DNA of 64,000 nt from Sesamum alatum (Eukaryota; Streptophyta; Magnoliopsida; Lamiales; Pedaliaceae), in NCBI GenBank assembly GCA_034509735.1, contig JACGWO010000006.1:6959001-7023000 (forward strand), given 5' to 3'. Both the position numbers and the translations under genes were made by a program. Each line of letters begins with the position of its first letter. The first letter of the stretch is position 1. This document shows positions 12,641 through 24,292 of this stretch, piece after piece. The notes under the pieces are model-generated. The model saw nothing but the letters and a program-made list of their open reading frames with translations, ran no database searches and was not told where the DNA came from.

Positions 12641-12985
12641 GAGCACCATATTGGTGTCTTCAATTTATTGGTTTGTCAATTTCTTAATAGTTAATTAATA
12701 TTTTTGTCTCCTCTCAACTTCTACATCCCTTTTTCTCTCTCATTTTTTTCCCATTATTTTCTCATTTTTCATATATATTTTTTAATCTAATTAATGTATT
12801 TTTAAAATAATAACTATTTTTTAAAAAATTAAATTAATTGCACACATTTGAGTGTGCTAATCTCTAACACCTATAATGGACACCATTTTACCAGTTCTTT
12901 CTTTACAAGTTCACAATCATCAACCTTCGGAAATAAAAACTGCTACAAATTCAATTTCACCTCAATTGCATATGAAATTACACAA
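12641..12985. other. AT-rich spacer, nothing recognised
   Basis: Pyrimidine-rich, then AT-rich sequence without TIRs or protein-like frames. It may include the start of the LTR fragment to its right. Confidence 0.3.
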
Positions 12986-13120
12986 ATAAATTTGTGCAAT
13001 CACATGCCAAAAGGTGGTTTGTTGAGTTCTTTTTGGATGGAATTTTCATAGTTATTTTCTTGTAACTCATCACTATACATAGGCTACCAATGAAATGAAA
13101 TTATCATCTTCTTTTCCTGA
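12986..13120 (+). mobile_element. copia LTR fragment, opposite orientation to 13495-13731
   Basis: The blocks gagttctttttggatggaat, cttgtaactcatcactatac and aatgaaatgaaattatcatc match, in order, the reverse complement of 13540-13640 inside the LTR at 13495-13731. No ends are visible. Confidence 0.5.
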
Positions 13121-13165
13121 AAGGAGATACTATTTGCAAAAATGATTAAGAAGATGTTGATTTGC

Positions 13166-13358
13166 CTTTCCATAAAATAGACAAAAGGTAGCATTGTTAT
13201 ACCGGCCACAATATATCGATAGGTGACATAGATGGAACGATTCATGATATGCCATGGTTGAAGGGAGCCTCTGATGTTATGATAGACGTCAAAGTATAGT
13301 CAATTTGGGTCAGAACCCTAAGAGTATGAGGTCTGAAACGCAGGTAAAAGACGGTTAT
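13166..13358 (-). pseudogene. WAT1-related (EamA-like) transporter, exon 1 copy A
   Basis: The minus strand reads as the first exon of a plant WAT1/nodulin-MtN21-type transporter, matching copies B (16205-16393) and C (16940-17126). The start codon is ATA, the donor is GC (gaaag/gcaaat) and there is a short insertion after the NHG residues. The shared sequence continues upstream to about 13490 (ttgattcttgatgcac) and downstream to about 13128. No later exons follow, so this is a dead fragment. In the family this exon covers the first membrane helix and ends near the motif AYFIER. Confidence 0.6.
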
Positions 13359-13494
13359 TGCTGCTGAAAAACGCTCTCAATTGTCTTAATCAATCTACAC
13401 TTGGTGCCCCGTCACCATAATATATGTAGGGGAGAAAAGTCGCAGGATTTGATTCTTGATGCACAATTATTCGTATCATCAAGTTCTACATCAT

Positions 13495-13731
13495 TGTTGG
13501 CAAAAAAAAAAAAAAGAATACTATAACATTCAAGTTTTTCAGAAAAGAAGATGATGATTTTTCATTTCACTAGTAGTTTATTTATAATGATGAGTTGCAA
13601 CAAGATAACTATCACAATTCGATCCAAAAAGAACCAACAAACTATCTAAATAAGATCAATTCAAATAAAATTAAATAAAATCCTATAAAATCTGATGAGA
13701 TTTTGATTAACAAACTAATCTTCTACCAACA
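13495..13731 (-). mobile_element. 237-bp LTR of a broken Ty1/copia element
   Basis: Plus-strand ends are TGTTGG (13495-13500) and CCAACA (13726-13731), perfect TG..CA inverted termini. It lies just after the pol remnant on the minus strand, so it is the 3' LTR. A purine-rich tract (AGGAGGAGT) precedes it on the minus strand. No matching 5' LTR was found. Confidence 0.65.
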
Positions 13732-14050
13732 AATTTGCAGCAAATATAGCATAATGTTTATGACTCCTCCTTGCTGTTTTGCTGCAAACTCCAATTTTCT
13801 TTTTCAAGGCTTGAAATCTTGACTTTGAAAGTCCCTCTATCAAAATATCTGCTAGTTGGACATTCGTACTTATGATAGGTACAAACGTTTCTGAAAAGTC
13901 TACACCGTGTAATTGAGCATATCCATTCATTACTAGCTTCACTTTGTATTTGTTCACAGAACCATGAGCATTGACTAAGACTCATATTTTGCTTTATGAT
14001 ATCACTTTCCTCGTTTTTCATTTGGAACATGGGTAAAACATAAACCAACA
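13732..14050 (-). pseudogene. copia pol remnant: RT start fused to RNase H end
   Basis: The frame contains NKYKVKLVMNGYAQLHGVDF, the start of the copia reverse transcriptase, followed within a few residues by LADILIEGLSKSRFQALK, the C-terminal end of the copia RNase H. Several hundred codons are therefore deleted between them. The frame runs into the adjoining LTR, as usual for copia. The fusion cannot be functional. Confidence 0.75.
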
Positions 14051-14196
14051 AATATTTTCAAATAAAAAAACAGAAGACTTAAAACCATACCATACCTATT
14101 AGTATTCAATATTTGTAAAAATTAAATATGAAATATACTAATTGAAATGAATTTCATTAGTTTTTGAGGAAAATTAATTATTCTTATGAAAAGATA

Positions 14197-15676
14197 GGGT
14201 AAAAAATTACATATTACCCCCCTGTGATATCCACGATATTCAAATAAATCCCTGTGAAAAAAAAAATACCACATAATCCCCTGTGTTTTGTAAAAAGGTT
14301 TGGACTGTCCATTTAACCGTAACGGCTTTGCAATAAGCCGTTCAATTTGTAACTGATGTTGTACCAACCCATTTAATCGCTACAAGAATTGACTGATTGG
14401 CGAAATTGGCTTTGAAGCTCATTTTGGATTTACTGAAAATAATTTATTTGATCTGAATTTGGAACGGTCTTTGTAACGCTCTTTATTTTACTTGTATATT
14501 GTTTGTGGAACGGTATTTTGAACTTCCTTTGTAATGGCTTTGCCGTAATAGATACGTGTTTTTGTACCTCCCTTTGTAATACAATCTTTCACATTTTTTG
14601 TAACGGCTTTTGTGTTTAGTAACGTTGTTTTAAACATATAGCATCTGCCATTTATTCCTATGTTTGTTACGGTTGTTGCAATGGTCTCTGTCAACGGCTT
14701 TTAGGTACTATTGGAACGGATTTTGGAAATGTTTCTTGGTATTTGGCTAAGTAATGTGCTCCAAAAGCATTACAGAAGCCTCTACAAGATTAGTATATTT
14801 TTTTCTATAAATTATTTATATTTAATTATTATAATATTCACTTTTTATAATATTTTGTTTAATTTATAGTTATAATTTTTTTGTTGAATTTGTTGAAGAC
14901 GAAACATTTGATAAATTATCTAGAAAAAACATAATAACAATATAATTTACAAAATTAAAATTGTATTTAAAAATTGTATTTATGTACATACAAATTTAAA
15001 GAAATAAAAAAAACAACCCTAATTTAGATCGGGCGTCCTATCGACAATGTCCGCATCGTCTTCTGCCTCAATGTTGGAAGTCGAGAGATCAACTGGAAGC
15101 TGTGACGGTTGGGCCGGTGGAGGGGTCCTCCGGTGGTCGTCCAACGCTCCAGCAATTCCTCGGTCCTCGTGAGGCACGCATTCAAGTCTGAGCGTTGGGG
15201 ATGTGGTGGCTGGTAGGGTGGAGCAGCGAAAGAGCAGCTGGTTGTGATGGTTTTGTAGTGTTGTGACTTCGTCTTCTACCGCTTTTCTCACCGCTGTTCG
15301 ACCGCCTCTCAACCTCAGCCTACTACCATTAGAAAGCTCGTCAAATGGCCAACATTTTGACACCCCACCCATAGCCAAACTCCCAGCTATTGGCAAGTTA
15401 TCTCTATTGTTGTGTTCATTATATTATATTTTAAAAATATATAATTTAAATCTAAATATACAAACATATTATAATTGGGGTTTTGAGATTATTTGGAAAA
15501 AGCAGGGGTAGTTTGGTCCTTTAAGGGTTGAAAGATTATTTGTGAGGTATACTTCTGGAGGGGAGGGGGTAATTTGCTTCTTTTTAAAAAATACGAGGGG
15601 TTATGTGGTATTTTTTTTCACAGGGGCTTATTTGAACATTATTGATAACACAGTGTAGTAATATGTAATTTACAAG
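14197..15676. mobile_element. long-TIR element with CACTA-like cargo
   Basis: About 95 bp at the left (14197-14292) and right (15580-15676) are inverted copies, sharing ttacatattac, caaataa, cccctgtgaaaaaaa and ataccacataa blocks. AAGATA occurs on both sides (14191-14196, 15674-15679), but a full TSD is not clear. Inside are many taacggcttt words resembling subterminal motifs of CACTA elements and a GC-rich coding-like block at 15020-15400. It is probably Mutator-like, carrying a piece of another element. Confidence 0.55.
15019..15396 (-). pseudogene. GC-rich coding-like cargo, possibly a CACTA Transposase_24 end
   Basis: A 125-codon minus-strand frame, hydrophilic, with a proline-rich middle and an acidic end (EAEDDADIVDRT), stopping just before AT-rich sequence. 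Composition and placement resemble the C-terminal end of the Transposase_24 genes at 20407 and 43183, including the acidic tail, but residue-level similarity is not convincing. It lies between the TIRs of 14197-15676. A captured host-gene fragment is the alternative. Confidence 0.25.
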
Positions 15677-15924
15677 ATAAGTGCAAATATTATTAAAAAA
15701 TAGTATCTTTTTAACACATGCCGACAAAGCGGTCTTTAATATTAAGTTGTTTTAGAAGTGTTCTTCCCCCCAAACACTACCCAATTTAATTTTTATCTAA
15801 TTTTTATTTTTTTTCACAAATTCTACTCACTTTTAATTCTGCTACAACTTCAACTTTTATTATGAAAAGCACTCCTCTAAAGCAGAAGTTTTCGGCAAAC
15901 ACTCCCTTTTAATAACTTAATCAA

Positions 15925-16204
15925 TTTAAATTTAAAGAAAGGGAACGTTTGTTATACCAAAATAAAAAATAAAAACAAAAATAATGAAAATAATGCGTAT
16001 AATGCAATTTTAGTACAATATCTCGCTGTCTCAGATACAATCGTCACGCATTATGCTCATTTGGACAGTCCTCAACTACCACGTTACGTTTCATGCATTT
16101 TTTGCAGGAAGGTTCAGTTGACGATTTCGTGCGATTCTCGTATTTGCAATAATGGGGCACCAAGTTTAGATTGTGAATTAAGAGGAGAGAGTTTCTCAGC
16201 AGCA
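15925..16204 (+). other. upstream region of WAT1 copy B
   Basis: Sequence before the ATG at 16205. The part 15930-16060 is repeated in reverse at about 33655-33779, and the part 16140-16204 (caccaagtttagattgtgaa) is repeated upstream of copies A and C. It is probably promoter and 5' UTR of the ancestral gene. Confidence 0.5.
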
Positions 16205-16393
16205 ATGACCATCTGTTACCTGTGTTTCAAACATCATATTCTTATGGTTCTGACCCAAATCGGCTTACTTTGATGTATATTATAACATCAGAGGCTTCTT
16301 TCAACCACGGGATATGAATCCTTCCTTCTATGTCACGTATCAACATATTGTGGCTGGTATAACAATGCTACCCTTTGCCTATTTTATTGAAAG
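16205..16393 (+). pseudogene. WAT1-related transporter, exon 1 copy B
   Basis: Starts MTICYLCFK; after small frame corrections it reads like the first helix and loop of a WAT1-related protein, with MNPSFYVTYQHIVAG and MLPFAYFIER near the end. It ends at a good donor (gaaag/gtaatc, after 16393), where plant WAT1 genes commonly have their first intron. One base is lost after QIG and two are gained after NHG, so the frame is broken. No downstream exons were found before the next insertion. Members of this family are multi-pass membrane transporters of the plasma or vacuolar membrane. Confidence 0.65.
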
Positions 16394-16597
16394 GTAATCC
16401 ACCTTCTCTTCATATTTACACCTACACTTTTATACTCCAATATGCTGATTTATTGTTGTTTTTTTTTTTTAAATAAAAATATGAAGTAGATGGTACTCAA
16501 AATAGGTAAGAATTGGTGACCATGCTGACCATGTGATGCAGCTTGCAACCAGTTCTTGTGGACAGCTGTTGTGCTCCCTATTATATGAATGATTCAA

Positions 16598-16699
16598 GGG
16601 CAAAATAGGTTTTTGGTCCCGTAAGATTAGGGTCATTATAATTGTGGTACCAAAACAATTAATGTCCTAATTTTACGGGACCCAAAAAGCATTTTTCCC
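16598..16699. mobile_element. 102-bp hairpin MITE
   Basis: GGGCAAAATAGGTTTTTGG on the left and its near-complement (ccaaaaagcatttttccc) on the right form almost the whole element. The flanks AATGATTCA (16588-16596) and AATGATTCC (16700-16708) match at 8 of 9 bases. This suggests a very small Mutator-type element. Related words occur in 50833-51195. Confidence 0.6.
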
Positions 16700-16939
16700 A
16701 ATGATTCCATGTCCTATGTTTTGCAAAGCAGGTCCCTTGTGCAATTAGTGTTTTTTTTGGCTTTTTCGTTGCTTTTTAATTGCGAGACTAGTTTTGTAAG
16801 AAAAAATGTTAAAGTGTGAGACCAATTTGCACTATTTTCAAAAGTATGGGACTAAAGTTGAAAACGGGCCTATAGTGTAGGACTAATTTTCGTGATTAAA
16901 TCATTTGCACAAGAAATGATTGAGAAGATGTTGATTTAC
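16700..16939. other. inverted-repeat scrap beside WAT1 copy C
   Basis: 16770-16900 holds words such as gagaccaatttgcac and gggactaaagttgaaaacgg, similar to the foldback element at 51825-52180. It is probably one arm of a related MITE. The last bases belong to the intron start of WAT1 copy C. Confidence 0.3.
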
Positions 16940-17126
16940 CTTTCCATAAAATAGGCAAAGGGGTAGCATTGTTATACCAGCCACTATGTTGATATGTGAC
17001 ATAAACGGAATGATTCATCCCATGGTTGAAGGAAGCCTCTGATGTTATGATATACATCAAAGTATAGCCGATTTGGGTCAGAACCATAAGAATGAGAAGT
17101 TTGAAACACAGGTAAAAGACGGTCAT
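16940..17126 (-). pseudogene. WAT1-related transporter, exon 1 copy C
   Basis: Starts MTVFYLCFKLLILMVLTQIG and continues YTLMYIITSEASFNHG, then loses frame near the YQH residues through a 2-bp loss and a 1-bp gain. The donor gaaag/gtaaat is intact. The shared 5' region extends to about 17180, where a copia LTR begins. The second half of the exon and the intron start match copy A most closely. No other exons follow. Confidence 0.65.
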
Positions 17127-17182
17127 TGCTGCTGAGAAACTCTCTCCTCTTAATTCACAATCTAAACTTGGTGCCCCATCAC

Positions 17183-18285
17183 TGAGAAACTCAAAAGGAA
17201 GCAGATATGTAGAGAAACATTTTGTAGATGAAATCTTTTGATTACAAGTGCTCTCACTCTCATACCTCTCCTAGCTATTTATAGGCGGAAACAGACGAGA
17301 AAGAAAGAGTAAAGGTGTGACCTAACCAACTAACCAATCCTAACAAACTAAGATACCCAAAATCTGCTGATGTAGACAAGCGTCAACACATTACTTATAA
17401 AAACGTATAGGGGAATGACAAAATGCATAAAGTAGAATGCGACTTTGTTGTCTTCAGTAGCAGGCAGAACAACATCGACAAGCCCTAACTTGAACATAAT
17501 GGAGGCAAAGCTAGCACCCGCAATATTCTTGGTAAAAATATCAGCAAGTTGCAATTTACCAGATATATAAGAAGGAAGAATGAGACCAGCTTTATACTGA
17601 TCGCGCACGACGTGACAATCTATACAAAGATGTTTCGTGCGCTCGTGAAACACAGGATATCGAGTGATGTGTATGGCTGCTTGATTATCGACAAAGAAAG
17701 GTATTGACAAACAGACAATTAACCACCTTGAATTCTTGCTAAAGATAGGAAACCCACATGAGCTCACAAACTGTTGATGCCATGGCGCGATATTCAACTT
17801 CTACGGAAGAACGCGACACGGTGTTTTGCTTTTTTTGTTTTCGATGATATCAAGGAAGGTCAAATACAGTAACCCGTGAGCGAGCGACGGGAATCAAGAC
17901 AGGACGCCCAATCAACATCCGAGTAAGCAGTGAGCTGAAGATCACAACCTTAGACCACGAGTTAAGGAACCTTTAATGTAGCGGACGACATGAATAGCAA
18001 CATCCCAATGTTGGTGAGTGGGACGTTGAACAAACTGACTCAATTGTTGGACTGCATGGGAAATGTCAGGACGAGTATAACCTAGATATAATAGACGACC
18101 AACTAATCTACGATAAGGTTCAAGGTCTGCCAAAAAACCTTGGTCATCTTGTGTCAATTTCAGGCCTGGGAAGCCGGGTAGAAGCGGATTTGGCCAACAT
18201 AAGACCTGGATGAAATATATTGTCCTTAGCATATTTCAGTTGAGAAACAAATGTGCCAGATCGAGCAATTTCTAATTAAACCAAG
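17183..18285 (-). mobile_element. Ty1/copia remnant: pol end plus 3' LTR
   Basis: The minus strand carries a reverse-transcriptase C-terminal part (18232-17942; YRRLVGRLLYLGYTRPDISH and the VVRYIKGS motif), then RNase H pieces in shifted frames (SDVDWASCLDSRRSLTGYC near 17920-17850; [20 protein letters not shown] and [12 protein letters not shown] in 17797-17450). Then comes an LTR with ends TGAG/CAACA on the plus strand (17183-17388), holding a minus-strand TATA box (CTATAAATAG near 17280). Everything upstream of the RT C-terminus is missing. It interrupts the upstream region of WAT1 copy C: the ttgattcttgg block at 18303 resumes sequence found beside copy A at 13448. Confidence 0.75.
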
Positions 18286-18359
18286 GAAAAGTGCAGGCAG
18301 GGTTTGATTCTTGGTGCACGTTATTCGTATCATGTTCTTCATCATATGTTCCATTTTAG

Positions 18360-19554
18360 TAGCAGAAGACAACAGATCCCCAGCATGAAAACAGAATCAA
18401 ATTGATGAACGGGGAAAACAGTAGTTATGCTTTCTTACACGTATGTCACTAGACAAGTTAATGGTAATATGTGAATGACATAACATGATGTTGTGTTTAG
18501 CGAATCTGTTTGTTTGTGTTTTCATTTAAAAAGAAAAAAATATTTATTTATATGTATTTTTATTGAAAATATTAGTCGTATGGTACATAGTTTTTGCTTG
18601 CAGATAATAAGTAGTGTTTCACGCTTTAAAATTTATTATAAAGAATAGTAAGATACATCAACAAACACGTCATTAAAAAAAAAGAATATATAATTAGATA
18701 AAAGAAAGGGTTAATTACACTTGAACCCCTCTGAAACTGGGAAATTATACTTTTTCCCAAAGAAATTTTAAAATTACACTTACACCCCTTCTAAAAGTTC
18801 ACCAGTTACACCTGACCCACTTTCGTTAGATTTCGACAAAAAATGTTGACGTTTGCAAAAAAAAGTACATAAATTTTCAGTTTTACCACTCATTTAACAT
18901 TCCCATGTAATAATTTTATACTTATAAGGGGAAAATGTAATAGTGTTAACCTAACTCTATATATATAAATTACATTTATCCCCTCATAACTACAAAAATA
19001 TACATGTGAATGTTAAATGAGAGGCAAAAATAAAAATTATGTAATTCTTTTTGTTGAAGTAAACATTTTCGTTCAAACTCTAACGGTAGGGGTTCAGGTG
19101 TAAATGGAGAACTTTTAGAGGGGTGTAAGTGCAATTTCAAAACTTCTTTTGGGGGAAGTGTAATTTAATATTTTCAGAGGGGGTTTAAGTATAATTAACC
19201 CTAAAAGAAAACTACTTATCGGTTAATATAAATTTGGGAAGTTGAATAAGTAAGTTATTTTATCAGTTGAACTACTTTTTTAGAATCACAAAAAATTGGT
19301 GCAGTGGTGTCAAAATCATCACCTTTTGTCTATAGCACCTCTTTTCTTTATAATGACTAGTCGTCGCGGCATGCAGTTCCTGCGTGCATAAAATAAATAT
19401 TTTTTCATATTTTAAAATATATTATAAATAAGAGTAAAATATATAAATTAACACATCACATTAAACAAGAAATAAAGAAAGAAAAACTAATTTATTAGTT
19501 AATGTAAAATTTGAAAAGTTAAATAAGGTAGTTATAGTATTAGTTAAGGTCATT
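18360..19554. repeat. two neighbouring copies of an AT-rich repeat
   Basis: 18470-18707 plus 19202-19290, and 19380-19550, share an ordered series: aaaatttattataaagaata-type sequence, acacgtcatta/acatcacatta, aactacttatcggttaatat/aactaatttattagttaatg, and gttgaataagtaagtt/gttaaataaggtagtt. The same series appears reversed at 56750-56990. The first copy was split by the element at 18708-19201, and the end of CACTA element 1 sits after the second. Family unknown. Confidence 0.45.
18708..19201. mobile_element. 494-bp Mutator-type MITE with perfect 9-bp TSD
   Basis: TAAAAGAAA lies at 18699-18707 and 19202-19210. Terminal GGGTTAATTACACTTGAACC is mirrored by ggtttaagtataattaaccc. Long inverted arms contain acacccctt and aaagttc blocks. 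No coding capacity. Confidence 0.85.
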
Positions 19555-20406
19555 CACTACAAAAAAATGCAGGAATTGAAACGGGCTTAGGAACGATTTA
19601 TTTTTCTTTTGGAACGGTCAAAAGATCACTGGATGAACTTGGACCGATCTTAGGAACGGTAAGCGTTCCATTGAAACTGGAGGCATTCCTAGTATTTAAG
19701 AACGGTTAAAACTAAATCGTTCCTGTTTTGGAACTGCTTTTGGTGTACAAGATAAAATTCGTTCCTGATTAGCTTTGTGTCTGAATATATAATTTGTGTA
19801 TTTGAAACACATTGTTAAATGTGATTGACATGATTTGGAACGGTCGTTGGAACTCAATTTGCATCGAACAAAATATATGGGAGATGAGTTTTTCCACTGA
19901 CTCTGGATTATACATTGGAATGGTATACTGTTTGTTTCGGGATAGATACTGGAACGGTAGTTGAAACATCCTAGACTTGCTTTGCTAAGTAACTTAGGAA
20001 TGATTTTTTAATCTTTATTTGGAATATGTCTTTGACATGGTTTTAGGTATTCGATTTGGAACACTAACGATACCAAAAAATCATTGCATTTGGGCTAATT
20101 TTAGGAACGGTTGGTACCTTATTCAGAATGCTCAGTTTGTATGGTTTTAGAACGGTTACGTCAATATTTTAGAATTCCTTGACCAAGCAAAAGACCGTTC
20201 CTCAATAAATGATTAATTATTATTTTTACTTTATATAATAATAATAATAATTTTTTTTAAAATGAAATTTAAATTATTAATAACTATTTTGAATTTGGTT
20301 AAATAATGATTATTTAAATACCAAAAAATGCATAATTTTGAAAAAAAAATATTAAACAAAAATATTACCCAATTTAATTACATAAATTTGAAAAAAAATC
20401 CTAAAT

Positions 20407-21938
20407 CTACACCTCATCCCCCTCGTCCTGGTCCATGTCGGAATCGTTTGGAGCAGGGGGTTCGTCGGAGGTTGTGACGGGCCGACAGCGGAATTGTTGG
20501 TCTGCAGAGACTTTATCATGCCCATCATGTCAACCATCATCTCCTCCAGCCGGACTATGCGATCCTCCAAGTTCGATGGTGGTCGTGGTGGTGGTGAGGT
20601 AAAGGTCTGGCTAAGGCCATGGGCCTCAAAACCAAGACTGAATACCTGCCTCTTGTTCTTGCTCCCGACCGTAGCCAGCCACAAATCTTGCTCGGTCTGT
20701 GCCACTGAGCACTCTGATACGGCCAGACAATCCCCAGGATCGACCATGACCTGAGACTGGTGATCCTCCAGCAACTTCTGGAATGTCTCCTGCAAAACAT
20801 AGCAAATTATTAGTATTATTGCGAAAAATTACAGGAAAAAAAATTGAAAATGTAATTGAGTACTTACCGCCACCTCCGCTGCCCTCGGGCCACTCTATCC
20901 GCCGTCGACCTTCTTCTTGTAGCATCTGGAGAATAACTCCATCAGCTTGACTGGCCGACCGAGCTGTGTCTCCTGTAAAAAAAAGGAACATTTATTAAAG
21001 TTTTAATTTAATAGTGATGAATACTTTCAGAAAATTTAACTTTCTTACCATCTTCCTCTTGTGCATGCCGACGAGGCAAAACCCCCACGGTAGACAGTAA
21101 AGGATACTGCTCGGTTGATGGACCGGTTGGCCTTGTTCTTGGCGCAATCGGCCTTGAACTCGTCTCTGTCCTAGTACAGCAGGAGCTGCCGCCATACTTC
21201 GTTCGTCAGCTAAAGAGGCTTCATCAGAAACTGTCTGGCGAGAACGAATTTCTTGCGGATGAACTTCCCCGCAAACATGTGGGAGACGCAAAACATGGAC
21301 TCATCGTCACTGTCCCACCAGTGCGTCATCTGCAAAATAATGAAAATTTTAAAATATTTAATTCAAAAAAATCAATTTATACCATTAAATTGAAATTAAA
21401 ATACGTTACCTTGAAGCTCTCAAACCAGAAATGTTGGTGCTCTGGCGGCACCTGACGCAAACATCCCCAAGGGTGGGAATAATGTCCTCGCACCATCGCG
21501 TAAATGCCCTCGTGTATCTTGCGCTCAGCCCTGAAATTATATAATAATTAGTGTGACAGAAAAATAATAATTTAAATAACAAAAATATTTTAAAAAATTA
21601 TACTTGACGTCGACGAGGGTGATATACCGGCGCGTGGATGGTGGGGGGACTGGTGGTGCAGGTGGGGGTGGTGCAACCCATGGACGGGCCGGATCTGCCG
21701 CATGTGCGGGAGTAGATGGTCCGACATCCTCTAGGGTCCGTGTAGGAGAAGACGAACCGGGCTCCTGATCTGGGACTGGTGCAGCAGCTGACTGCTCTGT
21801 CGGTGGTGGTGGTGAGGGTGGTCGGAATGCTGCTTCCCTAACCTGGGAAGGATCACCCGCCGGTGGTGGAACCGACGGGCCACGATCGCGGCCGCAAGTA
21901 CGGCCACCTCCTCGAAGAGGCAAATCTCGACCAGACAT
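20407..21938 (-). pseudogene. CACTA Transposase_24 (Ptta/En/Spm) protein gene, 5 exons, decayed
   Basis: Exon 1 begins MSGRDLPLRGGGRTCG at 21938 and encodes a proline-rich N-terminus ending RRYITLVDV, with a donor near 21604. Exon 2 (about 21531-21412) and exon 3 (about 21329-21051) align with the FESLK and MTYWWD exons of element 2. Exon 4 (about 20972-20870) is the short gly-rich exon. Exon 5 carries KLLEDHQSQ, VAQTEQDLWLATVGSKNK and a leucine-patterned RLEEMMVDMMGMIKSLQTNN coiled coil, and ends in the acidic DMDQDEGDEV. The last part needs a frame change relative to the coiled coil, and exon 3 is less conserved than in element 2. The family's products act with the TNP2 transposase and bind element ends; that role here is inferred. 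Confidence 0.7.
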
Positions 21939-21959
21939 GATCTACAATGTTTTTTCAAA

Positions 21960-23080
21960 ATATTGGTGGTATGAATTTAAAAAAAAATGTAAGTATCAAT
22001 TTATTTTGAATAATGATAATTTTTTAAAATAATTATGTAAACTAAATACTAAAATTGTATACTAAGTCCCAAATTAATCTAATAAATGGATACTAAATAT
22101 CATTTTTTTTTCCGAAATTTTCCTACAATGTATACTAAATCCCAAAATTATTTTCTAAAATGTATACTAAATCCCTAATTTTTTTTCCCTAAAATTACAC
22201 TAAATCCTTCTATTTTTCTATATACTTATACTAAATCCCGAAATTCTTCGTGAAAATATGATTTATATTATAATAATTAGTACATATATTTTCCTATATC
22301 CTTACAAACATTATATATAATTTAATATGAATTCCAAAAATATCACAAAAAATTCAGAAAATGACAGAAAATTTTAAAAAATGCAGAATGCACAGATTTT
22401 TTTTTCTTCAAAAAAAGACAATATTTGCAGATTTTTTTTTTTCAAAAAATTATAGAAAATTTTGCAAAAAATACTTAAAAATTACATAAATTTTTTAAAA
22501 ATTACAGAATTTATAGTTTGTTTATTTTCCCAGAAAAATATTATAAAATTTACAGTTTTTTTCTCCAGAAAATTACAGAAAATTTTCAATAAATATATAA
22601 AAATGAATTTTTTTAAAAGCTACATAATTTATAGTTTTTTTTCCAGAAAAAATTACTTAATTTACAGGTATTTTTTTTTTCCAGAAAATTACAAAAAGTT
22701 ACTAGAAATTATTCTACTGATTACAGAAAATATCCTATATTACAGAAATTTCATAATTAATTCAGAAAATTCACCAATTACACAACAATTTTCATAAATT
22801 ACAGAAAATTCACACATTACACAAAATTACCAGAAATTACAGAAAATACAGAAATTACATGACAATTTCCGTAAATGCAGAAAATACACAATTTACACTA
22901 CAATTTCTACAAATTATAGAAAATTCAAAAAAATACCAAAAAATTACGAAAATTTACCAGAAATTACAGAAAATGACAGAAAAATTCTACATAAATCCCC
23001 TAACATTACATACTATTACAAAATTTACATTCAATTTCAGAAATTAGACAAAACAGAAAAAAAAATTAAAAAGGATTTTT
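21960..23080 (-). other. AT-rich 5' intron and leader of the Transposase_24 gene
   Basis: A stretch of tacagaaaatt-type short repeats matching the position and style of 40865-41637 in element 2, which is the 5' UTR intron there. Open frames here (such as 22462-22797) are low-complexity Phe/Lys/Ile/Asn and not coding. Confidence 0.45.
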
Positions 23081-23089
23081 GGAAACCTT

Positions 23090-24283
23090 ACTTGGTAGTG
23101 GTGCTGGCGGTCATTTTAGTATCTTGTACTGGTAATGAAACGCATAGGAACGGTTGTTTAATATCAAAACAGTTTCTAGTACCATTCCTAAATCGCGAAA
23201 CGACATTGTTTGGTGACCTGTCACTGGTGACCGTTCCTATTTTCATCTTGATCATTCCTAGTTGTGTTTCAAATATTATTTTATCCTCCTAGATAATAAA
23301 TATAAATTAAGAAAAATACGTTCCGAACACGTATACGAACGAAGAAAGGTATACAATTGGCCATTCAAAGAATTTGAAAATATAAAATAATTTTCCTAAA
23401 TCATACACATGTTAACAATATGAAGTATATTTGTATATTTAAGTTTGTTAGTGTTTCGCAGATTCAACTAACATTTTGTAATGTTGTACTGCATCGTCTA
23501 ATCAAACCGTCAAAATTTTAGTCAGACCGTTAGATATTATATAACACACAAAAGAATACATTATGTGTAGTTTTGAAAAATTTCGGTGTGCGGATATCTA
23601 GATATCGTTTCCGGTCAATTTTCGTCGTCATAAGAACCATTGCATCCTTCAACTTGTCCATCTGATTGAAAATCAGACTGTTAGATATAAAATCTTATTC
23701 ATAATCTTGTATGTGTTTAAAATGGTGTCGATCCGGCTCACAGATGTTGAGATATCATCACAATTAGGTAAAATACACATTCTAGTAACACAATTTGGAG
23801 CGGTTGTATATTACCTTAGGAACGGTTTATTATAATAATAACTTAGGAATGGTTAGTGGTTATATATAGGAACGGTCTGAACTAATTTATATTCGGAACG
23901 GTTGAATATAAAATAACTGCTCCAAAATTGAATTTTTCTACCATTTTTCCATTACGAGCCAAAACAAAAATTTGGACTGACAACTGGAACAGTCATTCTA
24001 TTATTCTGACCGTTCCTAATTCAATCTTTCCACCCGTTTTTCGGTGGGCGCCTAATTAAAAAATTGTAACTGTAATAGGAACGGTCATGGGAATACTGTG
24101 ACCGTTCCTAGTTTCAAAATTTTCCACATATTTTTTTATTTGCACCTACTTGAAAACTTTGTAACTGTAATAGGAACGGTCGTTATATATATTAATCGTT
24201 CTAATTTTTAAAATTTATTCTGTTTTAATAAAATGTGTAAACTAAGGTATATAAAATTTAAACTAATGTTAAACTAAGGTAAA
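23090..24283. repeat. internal motif cluster of CACTA element 1
   Basis: Many ggaacggt/accgttcc words (for example near 23820, 23870, 23900, 24000, 24080, 24110, 24175). The block tagatatcg..ccggtcaa..cagactgttagatat (23590-23720) is the reverse of 39760-40010 in element 2. The 93-bp array of element 2 is not amplified here. Confidence 0.6.
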
Positions 24284-24292
24284 TAAAATTTA

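Noticed and set aside
22462..22797. 111-codon open frame on the plus strand
   Set aside because: Composed almost only of Phe, Lys, Ile, Asn and Tyr from tacagaaaattt repeats. It matches the AT-rich intron position of the Transposase_24 gene.
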